Source: an uncultured Prevotella sp. (GTDB lineage Bacteria > Bacteroidota > Bacteroidia > Bacteroidales > Bacteroidaceae). Taken from it: DNA of 27,043 nt. Of the stretch, positions 1 to 6,741 are shown one piece after another. Numbering within the stretch: the stretch's first letter is position 1; the number at the start of each line of letters is the position of its first letter. The notes under the pieces are model-generated. The model was not told the origin of the DNA. It did not search any database and saw only the letters and a list, made by a program, of their open reading frames with translations. The translations under genes were made by a program, and so were the position numbers. The stretch spans positions 1 through 27,043 of the forward strand of contig CABUXJ010000030.1 of NCBI GenBank assembly GCA_902495455.1, read 5' to 3'.

Positions 1-107
1 GTATTGCCTGTCAACTCTCCTGCCATTCGAAGCGTTGTCCCTCCATTGCCCATTACGCTACGCTCCATGAGCAATGGAGGGACTGAAGCGTTGCACTTCT
101 ATCTTGA
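1..107 (+). repeat. Hairpin repeat element, copy A (left end of window)
   Basis: The element runs from GTATTGCC (1-8) to GTTGCACTTCTATCTTGA (90-107). Between them lies a perfect 13-bp stem (37-49 with 71-83) and a 21-nt loop containing CGCTACGCTCCA. A second copy lies in inverted orientation at 26937-27043. It has the same outer ends and the same loop motif, but a different stem sequence that is still paired. The right end overlaps the last codon and stop of the barrel-protein gene on the minus strand. Family unknown; a REP/RAYT-type or other single-strand-hairpin mobile repeat is possible. Confidence 0.75.
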
Positions 108-1106
108 ATCTATAACGCTGAGGTCTATCGAGCGTTCCGTATGGTCCGCACGGTATCGGCAACTGCCGTATTCAGCCTTGACCGTGAAACCCGCCGGCAA
201 TCCCACGGCGACACCCGCCGTCCACTTGTTGAGAGCAGCCTCCGGTATGCCGAAGACCCCGTCATATCTGACGTATGGCGTAAGGCTCAGACGGCTTTCG
301 CCCGTGAGCGCCATCACATCATATCCCGCCTCGGCTCCGACCGAACGCGCTCCGCCGGCATCGGAACTTATCCACGAGACCGAAGCCATCCAGCCGTCAC
401 GCTCCACGTCGGCCTCCACCACGCCGTATGTCAGGTCGCGACGGGCCGTGAGCGACGGGCCGCAACGGTAGATGTTGCCGTGGTCGGTGCGTCCGTGAAA
501 GACTCCCGCGCCGATGCGCACGCCCTCCGCAGGGCTATAATGCAGCGCCGCAGCGGCACCGGTCGTGCGGCAGTCATTCAGCGGGAGCGCTCCGTGAAAC
601 AGCACCGCCACCTCGTATGACCAGCGGCCGACGCTACCGAACAGTCCGCAGCCCGTCTCATGCCACGTCATCGGCATCAGAGCAGCCTCGCTGACAGGAT
701 CATAGATGGTCAGGGCAGGGCCTCCGCCGTTGGTTATTCCGAGCGGGACACCGACCATACCGACACGCACACCCACCGCCTCTCTCCACGACTTGGCGAC
801 AAAGAGGCGGTTGGTGGAGAGATTGTCCCAATGGTCGTCGCCCCACGCTCCATCCTCATACATCCGTTCGTACTCCAGTTCTGCCTCCACCGACCAGCCG
901 CGACCGAGGTCAGCCGCAGCAGCTACGACGACATGAGGAAAGTCCCAACGATTGGGCGTGGGACTGTCAAAACGATGACCATAGTTTGCCTCAGTGTATA
1001 TGCTGCCTTCCAGTCTGTCCGTCAGCGTGTCGTTGCCATAAGGGCAAGCGACAGAGGTGCAGGCCACAGCGACGATGCAGCCCGCAACAATTCTCTTAAA
1101 ATTCAT
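99..1106 (-). CDS. Outer-membrane beta-barrel-like (porin-like) protein, function unknown
   Basis: A 335-residue exported protein. The start is placed at the ATG at 1104-1106, because the reading frame upstream of it has no signal-like sequence while the protein from this ATG begins MNFKRIVAGCIVAVACTSVAC, a short basic N terminus followed by a hydrophobic stretch. That stretch could be a type I signal or a lipoprotein signal (SVAC). The body is rich in alternating hydrophobic/polar strands with Gly and aromatic turns (for example GWSVEAELEYERMY, VRIGAGVFHGR, AGVAVGLPAGFTVKAEYGS), typical of an outer-membrane barrel. The C terminus (SVIDSR) lacks the usual terminal aromatic residue. A TATCTTTG box lies 25 bp upstream. 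The stop codon TAG is part of the conserved end of hairpin repeat A, so the original C terminus may have been altered by the repeat. I do not recognise a named family. Confidence 0.7.
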   Translation of the reverse strand: MNFKRIVAGCIVAVACTSVACPYGNDTLTDRLEGSIYTEANYGHRFDSPTPNRWDFPHVVVAAAADLGRGWSVEAELEYERMYEDGAWGDDHWDNLSTNRLFVAKSWREAVGVRVGMVGVPLGITNGGGPALTIYDPVSEAALMPMTWHETGCGLFGSVGRWSYEVAVLFHGALPLNDCRTTGAAAALHYSPAEGVRIGAGVFHGRTDHGNIYRCGPSLTARRDLTYGVVEADVERDGWMASVSWISSDAGGARSVGAEAGYDVMALTGESRLSLTPYVRYDGVFGIPEAALNKWTAGVAVGLPAGFTVKAEYGSCRYRADHTERSIDLSVIDSR

Positions 1107-1130
1107 AAATAGTGTATTTGTTTTGTGTCG

Positions 1131-1138
1131 CAAAGATA
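1131..1138 (-). promoter_or_regulatory. -7 promoter box of the barrel-protein gene
   Basis: On the minus strand this reads TATCTTTG, an exact match to the Bacteroidetes TAnnTTTG box, 25 bp before the start codon. No clear TTG box is visible 19-21 bp further upstream. Confidence 0.65.
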
Positions 1139-1508
1139 GATTTTTGCAAACGAAAAGACGCACTTATTTATAAAAAATACAAATAGCGAAAGCAAATTTA
1201 CCTACATATCATTAAGCCGAAAAGCCCGCAGGCAGAGCCTTTTACCTAATAATTGTGATGCCGTAAGGCGGTGGGAGTGATGCGCGCTCGCCCGATAAAA
1301 ACATACCGTGCGCTCCAAATGTGGGCCATCCGACATTTCGGGTGACATTACTCACTTGATAAATATGTGCCGTCTGCCCTCCACAGTCTCTCCACCAAGT
1401 AGGGACATAGTCTTGTCTTTGTCCCTACCGCCGGAGGCCCATGCGGATGTATAACTCCAAATAGCGGATAAACCCCAAATATCGGATGGCTCCAGATGGC
1501 GCTTTCAT
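1139..1508. other. Gene-free intergenic stretch with short inverted repeats
   Basis: No credible gene on either strand. It holds GTAGGGACA/TGTCCCTAC (1399-1428, listed separately). It also holds two partial relatives of the ATCCGATATT palindrome found at 1914-1972: CATCCGACATTTCGGGTGAC near 1328, and AAATATCGGATGG near 1475-1490, just before the R1 repeat. Confidence 0.6.
1399..1428. repeat. Small inverted repeat GTAGGGACA / TGTCCCTAC
   Basis: Perfect 9-bp arms at 1399-1407 and 1420-1428 around a 12-nt spacer containing TCTTGT. It is a miniature relative of the repeat at 12218-12370, whose arms also carry the TGTCCCTAC motif and a TTCTTGTATTTGT sequence. It has no U-tract, so it is probably not a terminator. 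Confidence 0.55.
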
Positions 1509-1898
1509 GTCATGATAATATCAAAAATTTAACACTTCAGATTTCCGGAGTTTCAGCAAAAACAAGCAAATATCTTGACATTTCCGCGTCGTTTTCACCC
1601 ACCGTCCGACCCGTTTCCGAGCAATGGGGCCCTTACGGGGTCGCAACGAGCACGCCGTCATGTTGCAACGACAGCCCCGTCGTCATGCAACGGGGCCGCC
1701 GTTGCAATGTCGCGGGGCCCTTACGGCAAACCGCCAAAATTGCCACCCCAAAGCATCCAAACGCAACTCGCTCAGCAACAGCGACTTACAAAAATCGTTC
1801 AAAAATCGCAAATTTCGGCCCAAAAGACTGGAATTTCAAAGCCGCACGAATTTTGCGGGCGTTTTGTCAGGATAAATCTGAGTTTTTAACACTTTGCG
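1509..1898 (+). repeat. R element copy 1: ~390-bp intergenic repeat with GC-rich palindromic core
   Basis: The left end (GTCATGATAATATC, then TTAACACTTCAGATTT) matches the reverse complement of the right end of the copy at 9432-9830. The right end (GCGTTTTGTCA, AAATCTGA, TTTTTAACA) matches the reverse complement of that copy's left end. The two ends are themselves imperfect inverted repeats around TTCAGA/TCTGA and TTAACA. The core (about 1621-1735) is GC-rich, bounded by GGGCCCTTACGG blocks, and contains several GCAACG/CGTTGC inversions. Short open frames cross the element, but they have no credible start context and change frame between copies. Confidence 0.7.
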
Positions 1899-1913
1899 AT
1901 TGGGTATAAACAA

Positions 1914-1972
1914 GGTTCATCCGATATTCGGAGTGACCTGACTTTGGCGTCATTCCAAATATCGGATGAACC
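1914..1972. repeat. Long inverted repeat around ATCCGATATT
   Basis: Perfect 15-bp arms (1914-1928 and 1958-1972), and pairing continues inward through GAGTGAC/GTCATTC. It sits immediately beside R element copy 1. An inverted related sequence (AAATATCGGATGG) lies on the other side of R1. It could fold as a hairpin in RNA from either strand. It is followed by A-rich sequence shared with the nadB terminator. Confidence 0.65.
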
Positions 1973-1974
1973 AT

Positions 1975-2030
1975 AAAAAAGTGTGGGCACGTCAAAAAGG
2001 TATTGTTCTTATTCCCTTTTTGACGCGCCC
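1975..2030 (-). terminator. Intrinsic terminator of nadB
   Basis: Read on the minus strand, a 16-bp stem with one mismatch (2015-2030 with 1985-2000, built on GTCAAAAAGG/CCTTTTTGAC) starts 6 nt after the nadB stop codon. It is followed within a few bases by a six-T run (1975-1980). Confidence 0.8.
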
Positions 2031-2036
2031 GCTATA

Positions 2037-3626
2037 TCATTTCTTGTCGTAAGCGTGATGCGGATAGTCGGTCGTGTAGTGGAGTCCGCGACACTCCTTG
2101 CGCTCGATGGCCCATCGGGTGATGAGATAGGCCACGTTGATCATGTTGCGCAGCTCGCAGATGTCGCGGCTCGCCTTAACGCGCTTGAAGAGCCGTTCGG
2201 TCTCTTCGTAGAGCATGTCGAGGCGGTCCCATGCGCGATGGAGGCGCAGGTCGCTGCGGACGATGCCGACGTAGTTGCTCATGATTTGCGCCACCTCCTT
2301 GACACTCTGCGTTATCAGGATCTTCTCCTCGTTGGTCATCGTTCCCTCGTCGTTCCACTCCGGCACCTTCTCGTTGAAGTCATATTCATCGACATGGGCC
2401 AGCGAGTGGCGCGCCGCAGCGTCGGCGTAGACGACGGCCTCGATGAGCGAGTTGCTCGCCAGACGGTTGCCACCGTGCAGTCCCGTGCAGGAACACTCGC
2501 CGATGGCATAGAGACGGTTGATGCTCGACTGCCCGTTGAGGTCGACCTTGATGCCGCCGCACATGTAGTGGGCCGCCGGACGGACGGGGATATAGTCGGT
2601 CGTGATGTCAATGCCCATCGACTTGCACTTCTGATAGATGTTCGGGAAGTGGCGGCGGGTCTCCTCCGGATCCTTGTGGGTGACGTCGAGGCAGACGTGG
2701 TCGAGACCGTGTATTTTCATTTCGTTGTCTATCGCACGGGCCACGATGTCACGCGGGGCGAGCGACAGGCGCTCGTCATACTTCTCCATGAACGACTCGC
2801 CCGTGGGCAGACGCAAGATGCCGCCGTAACCGCGCATGGCCTCGGTGATGAGAAAGGCAGGATGGTTCTCGCCGGGATGATAGAGCGCGGTGGGGTGGAA
2901 CTGGACGAACTCCATGTCGGCCACCGTTCCCTTGGCCCGGTAGACCATCGCCTCGCCGTCGCCGGTGGCTATGACGGGATTGGTCGTGGTCTGATAGACG
3001 GCTCCGCAGCCTCCGGTACACATGAGCGTGACCTTGCTCAGATAGGTGTCGACCTTCTGCGTGTCGGGGTTGAGGACGTATGCGCCGTAGCAGTGGATGT
3101 AGGGCGTGCGTCTGGTCACACGCGCTCCGAGATGGTGTTGGGTGATAATCTCGACGGCAAAGTGGTTCTCCTTCACCTCGATGTCGGGACACGCACGCAC
3201 GGCAGCCATGAGTCCGCGCTGGATCTCGGCTCCCGTATCGTCGGCGTGGTGGAGGATGCGGAACTCGGAATGGCCGCCCTCGCGGTGAAGGTCGAAGGCT
3301 CCGTCACTGCGGCGGTCGAAGTTGACGCCCCACTCCACCAGCTCGCGTATCTGCTCCGGAGCACGGCGGACGACCTGCTCCACGGCCGCGCGGTCACTGA
3401 TATAGTCTCCGGCAATCATCGTGTCCTCGATGTGCTTGTCGAAATTGTCAACCTCCAGATTGGTCACGGAAGCGACTCCGCCCTGCGCGAACGACGTGTT
3501 TGCCTCGTCAAGCGAGGTCTTGCATATCATACACACCTTGCCCTTGTGGGCTCTTGCTATCTTCAAGGCATAACTCATACCGGCCACTCCTGCGCCGATA
3601 ATCAGAAAGTCATATTTGAATATCAT
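2037..3626 (-). CDS. nadB: L-aspartate oxidase (NadB)
   Basis: A 529-residue flavoprotein, the usual length for the family. It oxidises L-aspartate to iminoaspartate, the first step of de novo NAD synthesis in the cytosol, passing the product to quinolinate synthase. The N terminus holds the FAD dinucleotide-binding motif DFLIIGAGVAGMSYA. The middle holds the family blocks HPTALYHPG and FLITEAMRGYGG, then ARAIDNEM and RPAAHYMCGGI. GLHGGNRLASNSLIEA is the conserved FAD-contact block near the C-terminal third. A helical C-terminal domain follows. These blocks are shared with the succinate dehydrogenase/fumarate reductase flavoprotein family, but the length and RPAAHYMCGGI favour NadB. It has its own promoter and terminator, and nadA and nadC are not adjacent in this window. 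The long open frame on the opposite strand is an antisense shadow. Confidence 0.95.
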   Translation of the reverse strand: MIFKYDFLIIGAGVAGMSYALKIARAHKGKVCMICKTSLDEANTSFAQGGVASVTNLEVDNFDKHIEDTMIAGDYISDRAAVEQVVRRAPEQIRELVEWGVNFDRRSDGAFDLHREGGHSEFRILHHADDTGAEIQRGLMAAVRACPDIEVKENHFAVEIITQHHLGARVTRRTPYIHCYGAYVLNPDTQKVDTYLSKVTLMCTGGCGAVYQTTTNPVIATGDGEAMVYRAKGTVADMEFVQFHPTALYHPGENHPAFLITEAMRGYGGILRLPTGESFMEKYDERLSLAPRDIVARAIDNEMKIHGLDHVCLDVTHKDPEETRRHFPNIYQKCKSMGIDITTDYIPVRPAAHYMCGGIKVDLNGQSSINRLYAIGECSCTGLHGGNRLASNSLIEAVVYADAAARHSLAHVDEYDFNEKVPEWNDEGTMTNEEKILITQSVKEVAQIMSNYVGIVRSDLRLHRAWDRLDMLYEETERLFKRVKASRDICELRNMINVAYLITRWAIERKECRGLHYTTDYPHHAYDKK

Positions 3627-3653
3627 CGTCTTTCAATTTGATTGTTATTGCTG

Positions 3654-3685
3654 CAAAAGTAGCTAATTTCACTCACAATAAGCAA
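3654..3685 (-). promoter_or_regulatory. Promoter of nadB
   Basis: On the minus strand it reads TTG, 21 bp spacer, TACTTTTG. The -7 box (3654-3661) lies 27 bp before the nadB start codon. It fits the Bacteroidetes primary sigma-factor consensus. Confidence 0.75.
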
Positions 3686-3781
3686 CCCACAGACATTTTT
3701 TTGCCCCTCGGGGACCAATTTTGATTCATACGACACCCGCAGTGGCAACACATTATATTATATAGGGGACCGTGACACATG

Positions 3782-3823
3782 AAAAAAGAAAGACGGCTGT
3801 CAATCATTTGATTGACAGCCGTC
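3782..3823 (-). terminator. Intrinsic terminator of tRNA-Leu
   Basis: A perfect 13-bp stem (GACGGCTGTCAAT, 3792-3804 with 3811-3823) with a 6-nt loop, followed on the minus strand by TTTCTTTTTT. It starts 5 nt after the tRNA 3' end. Confidence 0.92.
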
Positions 3824-3828
3824 CTGCG

Positions 3829-3910
3829 TACCCAGACCCGGGGTCGAACCGGGACGGATTGCTCCACTGGTGTTTGAGACCAGCGCGTCTACCGATTCCG
3901 CCATCTGGGC
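3829..3910 (-). tRNA. tRNA-Leu, anticodon CAA
   Basis: The 82-nt minus-strand sequence folds as a class II tRNA. The acceptor is GCCCAGA with TCTGGGT and discriminator A. The D-arm contains GGCGGAATCGGTAGACGC. The anticodon stem is CTGGT/ACCAG with loop CTCAAAC, giving anticodon CAA. A longer variable arm follows, and then the T-arm CCCGG-TTCGACC-CCGGG. CCA is not encoded. The anticodon CAA reads UUG leucine codons. It has a consensus promoter directly upstream and a strong terminator downstream, so it is a single-gene transcription unit. Confidence 0.96.
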
Positions 3911-3923
3911 TTGTTTGCGGGTG

Positions 3924-3954
3924 CAAAGATACACATAAATTCCGAAACGCCAAA
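3924..3954 (-). promoter_or_regulatory. Promoter of tRNA-Leu
   Basis: On the minus strand it reads TTTG, 19 bp spacer, TATCTTTG: a full match to the Bacteroidetes consensus. The -7 box ends 13 bp before the mature tRNA 5' end. Confidence 0.88.
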
Positions 3955-4059
3955 CTTTTACTGTAAAAAACTTAAAATCCGCGGTGTTGTCAACGAAATC
4001 TTTGCCCATGTCAGAGATATTCCGTAACTTAGTAAGCGAAATACAAACTTTGTTGATTT

Positions 4060-5151
4060 ATGGATATGAACAACGCTAATTTTTGTGTGATTCTGGCTGG
4101 AGGACGCGGGCGTCGTCTGTGGCCTTACAGCCGTAAAAAACAACCTAAACAATTTCTTGATTTTTTTGGGTGCGGCCGCACATTGCTGCAGTCCACGTTT
4201 GACCGCTTCGCACACATCATGCCCAAAGAGAATATATATGTATGCACCAACGTCGAATTTGCCGAAACGGTGGCCCGGCAGTTGCCCGACCTGCCGGCGG
4301 ACAATATCGTTGCCGAACCGGTGAGCCGCAACACGGCGCCCAGCGTGGCCTTGGCCAGCGGACTGATTTATCGTCGCAACCCCGAGGCGCGTGTGATTAT
4401 CACGCCTTCAGATATGCTTGTGCTGAACGACGATGCCTTCACCGCCAACGTTCTGAAAGGTCTTGACTTCGTTGCGGGCAGCGAAATTCTGCTCACGATG
4501 GGCGTCAAACCGACACGGCCGGAACCCGGCTACGGCTATATACAGACAGGCGAACAGGCCGGTATGGACGGAGTCTACAAGGTGCAGTCGTTTACGGAAA
4601 AGCCGGAACGTGAGTTCGCCCGCATGTTTATGGAGAACGGCGAGTTTTATTGGAATACCGGACTGTTTCTCTCCACCGTCGGCTATTTCGGACAAAGCCT
4701 CAGCAAGCTGTTTTCCGAACACATGGACCAGTTTACAACAACCTCGCCCGACGGGACACGGGGCGACATACTCGACTATTTGGTCAAGCAATATTCGTCC
4801 TTGCCCAACCTCTCCATCGACTACGGAGTGCTGGAACGCAGCGAAAATGTGTATGTGATGATTTGTGATTTCGGCTGGGCCGACATCGGAACGTGGCACT
4901 CCGTCTATGAGTGTATGCGCCGAAGTGACGGTGAGAATGTTGTCATTGACTCTGATGTCATACTCGATGACTGCCGCAACAACGTGATAAAACTTGGCAA
5001 GGGCAAACTGGCTGTCATCAACGGATTGGACGGATATATCGTGACGGAAAAGGACAACGTGCTTTTCATCTGCAAAAAAGGCGACTCGTCAGCCCTTGTG
5101 CGCAAGTACACCAATGAGGTAGAGATGAAATACGGGGAAGACTTTGTGTAA
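4060..5151 (+). CDS. manC: Mannose-1-phosphate guanylyltransferase (GDP-mannose pyrophosphorylase), short form
   Basis: A 363-residue cytosolic nucleotidyltransferase that makes GDP-mannose from mannose-1-phosphate and GTP, for mannosylated glycans or, via GDP-fucose, fucosylated surface polysaccharides. The nucleotide-binding signature GGRGRRLWPYSR is at residues 14-25, followed by KQPKQFLDFFG. VAEPVSRNTAPS, the sugar-phosphate site FTEKPE, FYWNTGLFLS and DFGWADIGTWHS are all present. It ends after the nucleotidyltransferase and short beta-helix part and lacks the C-terminal phosphomannose isomerase domain of long ManC/AlgA proteins. The ATG at 4060 is chosen; a second Met two codons on is possible. 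An imperfect -7 box (AATCTTTG, about 3997-4004) is the only promoter hint. It converges on the HIT-family gene across a long hairpin. The symbol is by family, not orthology. Confidence 0.9.
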   Translation: MDMNNANFCVILAGGRGRRLWPYSRKKQPKQFLDFFGCGRTLLQSTFDRFAHIMPKENIYVCTNVEFAETVARQLPDLPADNIVAEPVSRNTAPSVALASGLIYRRNPEARVIITPSDMLVLNDDAFTANVLKGLDFVAGSEILLTMGVKPTRPEPGYGYIQTGEQAGMDGVYKVQSFTEKPEREFARMFMENGEFYWNTGLFLSTVGYFGQSLSKLFSEHMDQFTTTSPDGTRGDILDYLVKQYSSLPNLSIDYGVLERSENVYVMICDFGWADIGTWHSVYECMRRSDGENVVIDSDVILDDCRNNVIKLGKGKLAVINGLDGYIVTEKDNVLFICKKGDSSALVRKYTNEVEMKYGEDFV

Positions 5152-5153
5152 AT

Positions 5154-5299
5154 GAAGAACGAAGAACTCTAAAATAAAGAACGAAGAGTGAAGAACGAAG
5201 AATTTGCTGCCGCCGTTCCAACTGTTATTCAATCGCAGTTAGAATGGCGGCAGCAAATTCTTCGTTCTTCACTCTTCGTTCTTCATTTTAGAGTTCTTC
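5154..5299. repeat. Heptamer-based long inverted repeat between convergent genes
   Basis: Arms 5161-5214 and 5246-5299 are 54 bp long with one mismatch, and pairing continues partly into the 31-nt spacer (AACTG/CAGTT). The arms consist largely of the heptamer GAAGAAC and variants (GAAGAGT, GAAGAAT), plus a 15-bp unit GAAGAACTCTAAAAT that occurs twice on the minus strand. The first minus-strand unit contains the last codons and TAA of the HIT gene. It lies 3 bp from both flanking stop codons. There is no long U-tract, so it is not a textbook terminator, but it would block or process RNA from both genes. Confidence 0.85.
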
Positions 5300-5302
5300 A
5301 TT

Positions 5303-5707
5303 TTAGAGTTCTTCGCTCTTCATTTCCTTCCGGATGCTTTCTGCGATTTCCTTAAACTCCTCGTCGCTCAGTTTCAGCTTGGGGTTTGAGAAGAGCATAT
5401 CCTTTTCCGAGTTCATCGGAACTAGGTGGATGTGTGCGTGGGGCACCTCCAATCCGAGCACGGCCATACCGACCTTGATACAAGGGAAAGCCCGTTTGAT
5501 GGCGGCGGCCACCTTTTTGGCAAACACAGTCATTTCGGCCAGCTCCTCGTCTGACAGGTCAAAGATATAGTCGACCTCACGACGCGGTATGACCAGCGTG
5601 TGACCTTTCACCAGCGGATTGATGTCGAGGAAAGCATAAAACTTATCCGACTCCGCACATTTGTAGCTCGGTATTTCCCCGGCGGCTATCTTTGCAAATA
5701 TTCCCAT
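5303..5707 (-). CDS. HIT-family (histidine triad) nucleotide-binding hydrolase
   Basis: A 134-residue cytosolic protein of the Hint branch, which hydrolyses phosphoramidate or phosphoester bonds of purine nucleotides. The catalytic triad motif HAHIH lies at residues 90-94 within GLEVPHAHIHLVPM. The N-terminal block IFAKIAAGEIPSYK, then FLDINPLVKGHTLVIPRRE, is typical of the family. The C-terminal tail (SDEEFKEIAESIRKEMKSEEL) is a charged helix, and its last codons are drawn from the GAAGAAC repeat. It lies 109 bp downstream of greA on the same strand with no obvious separate promoter, so the two are probably co-transcribed. The physiological substrate is not evident. Confidence 0.9.
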   Translation of the reverse strand: MGIFAKIAAGEIPSYKCAESDKFYAFLDINPLVKGHTLVIPRREVDYIFDLSDEELAEMTVFAKKVAAAIKRAFPCIKVGMAVLGLEVPHAHIHLVPMNSEKDMLFSNPKLKLSDEEFKEIAESIRKEMKSEEL

Positions 5708-5816
5708 CGTCTTTGTCTTTCAATTAAAATGGTTACAGATTTTCTATCAGTCGTTTCAGTGACGCCTGCCGGCCTTTGTATGACAACCGCCGCACAACGT
5801 CCTTTCCACCGCAGGA

Positions 5817-6284
5817 TCACGAGATGGATATGTTGTCGATGCGGAGTTTTATCTTTCCGCGGGGGATTGTGATTTCGACTTCGTCTCCGACCTTTTTCCC
5901 GAGCAATCCCTGAGCGATCGGGGTCTTGATCGAGATCTTTCCTGCGCGCAGGTCTGCCTCATTCTCACTGACGATGGTATAAGCCATTTTAGCCTTTGTC
6001 GTGAGATTGGTCATCTCCACCTTACACAAGATCTGTACCGAGTCAGTGCTCAGACGAGAGGTGTCGATGATTTTTGCGTCCTGGATTGCCAGTTTCATTT
6101 GGTTGATCTTATCCTCGAGATGAGCCTGTGCCTCTTTGGCGGCATCATATTCAGAATTTTCACTCAGGTCACCCTTATCACGAGCCTCAGCAATAGCGGC
6201 TGATGCCTTCGGGCGCTCGACGCTTTCGAGGCGTCTCAACTCGGCTACCATCTTGTCGTAGCCTTCTTGTGACATGTAAGCCAT
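5817..6284 (-). CDS. greA: Transcription elongation factor GreA
   Basis: A 155-residue factor that inserts its coiled coil into the RNA polymerase secondary channel and stimulates cleavage of backtracked transcripts. The N-terminal coiled coil carries the tip motif EARDKGDLSENSEYDAAKE, with the acidic D and E residues required for cleavage stimulation. The C-terminal FKBP-like domain contains VSENEADLRAGKISIKTPIAQGLLGKKVGDEVEI. The length is normal. It is first in a probable two-gene unit with the HIT gene. The 5' leader, about 115 nt from the inferred transcription start, contains an intrinsic terminator (listed separately), which suggests attenuation. Confidence 0.95.
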   Translation of the reverse strand: MAYMSQEGYDKMVAELRRLESVERPKASAAIAEARDKGDLSENSEYDAAKEAQAHLEDKINQMKLAIQDAKIIDTSRLSTDSVQILCKVEMTNLTTKAKMAYTIVSENEADLRAGKISIKTPIAQGLLGKKVGDEVEITIPRGKIKLRIDNISIS

Positions 6285-6331
6285 AATCTTTTTTCTTTAG
6301 TTGTTTATAGATCGTTTTCCGTCAAGGTATC

Positions 6332-6373
6332 AAAAAAAGAAAGAATCCCGACACCAATATCATGTCGGAATCC
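6332..6373 (-). terminator. Terminator-like attenuator inside the greA leader
   Basis: On the minus strand an 11-bp stem with two G-U pairs (6363-6373 with 6343-6353) and a 9-nt loop is followed by TTTCTTTTTTT (6332-6342). It lies downstream of the greA promoter and about 47 bp before the greA start codon. No gene precedes it on this strand, so it must act within the leader, giving a short RNA of about 65 nt when it terminates. Confidence 0.75.
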
Positions 6374-6404
6374 TCATCCTTTTATGTATTCTTGATTTCT
6401 TTTG

Positions 6405-6436
6405 CAAAGATAGGAATTATTTCCGAACGGGCCAAA
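6405..6436 (-). promoter_or_regulatory. Promoter of greA
   Basis: On the minus strand it reads TTTG, 20 bp spacer, TATCTTTG: a full consensus match. The inferred start point is near 6398. Confidence 0.88.
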
Positions 6437-6579
6437 TCGGGGTGCATTAATTTTTAATTTTTCAGAGGTTTAGACCACTTTTCATTGCTTTTTCACCTCT
6501 TTTTGACATCTTTTCACGCTTATTGCATTGATTTATGTCAAGAAAGTGTCGTGGTTACACTATAAATATTTCTTTTTTA

Positions 6580-6609
6580 TTGCAGTATTAAATTATTGTC
6601 GTATCTTTG
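6580..6609 (+). promoter_or_regulatory. Promoter of an orphan small RNA
   Basis: On the plus strand it reads TTG, 19 bp spacer, TATCTTTG. The expected start point is about 6615-6618. No gene on this strand lies downstream before the terminator at 6653-6677. Confidence 0.82.
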
Positions 6610-6615
6610 CAATGT

Positions 6616-6677
6616 GTTTTTCATAGTATTAGATTTAAGGTTAACAAAGGTTGGGACTCAGCGGAGTCCCTTTTTTT
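6616..6677 (+). ncRNA. Candidate ~60-nt small RNA ending at an intrinsic terminator
   Basis: It is bounded by a full consensus promoter and a strong terminator. The body reads through TTTTTCATAGTATTAGATTTAAGG and TTAACAAAGGTTGG and has no start codon with a usable frame. The AT-rich body looks mostly unpaired apart from the terminator. From memory I think closely similar leader-like sequences recur in Bacteroidales genomes, but I cannot name the family. It converges on eno, whose stop is 65 bp away. The 5' end is inferred. Confidence 0.7.
6653..6677 (+). terminator. Intrinsic terminator of the small RNA
   Basis: Perfect 7-bp stem GGGACTC/GAGTCCC with tetraloop AGCG, followed by seven T residues. 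Not bidirectional: the other strand has no U-tract. Confidence 0.93.
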
Positions 6678-6741
6678 ATGCAACAAATCCTGACTGACCG
6701 CGCCACGACATCTGTCTCGCGGCAAACCTGAAAAGCCCGTA

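Noticed and set aside
1..107. Integron attC site
   Set aside because: The hairpin and 3'-end location fit, but the ends (GTTGCAC) do not match the GTTRRRY core and the conserved part is the loop, unlike attC. No integrase or cassette array is seen.
1496..1909. Open frames of 80-137 codons across R element copy 1
   Set aside because: Low-complexity Arg/Cys/Ala strings, no start context, and frames shift between copies. The nucleotide repeat explains them.
1983..3641. A 552-codon open frame antisense to nadB
   Set aside because: It mirrors nadB across its full length, has no family resemblance or promoter, and is explained by GC-rich codon use on the other strand.
3690..3782. Possible regulatory RNA around GCCCCTCGGGG upstream of nadB
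   Set aside because: The stem is short, lies upstream of the nadB promoter and has its T-run on the wrong side; no riboswitch-like structure could be supported.
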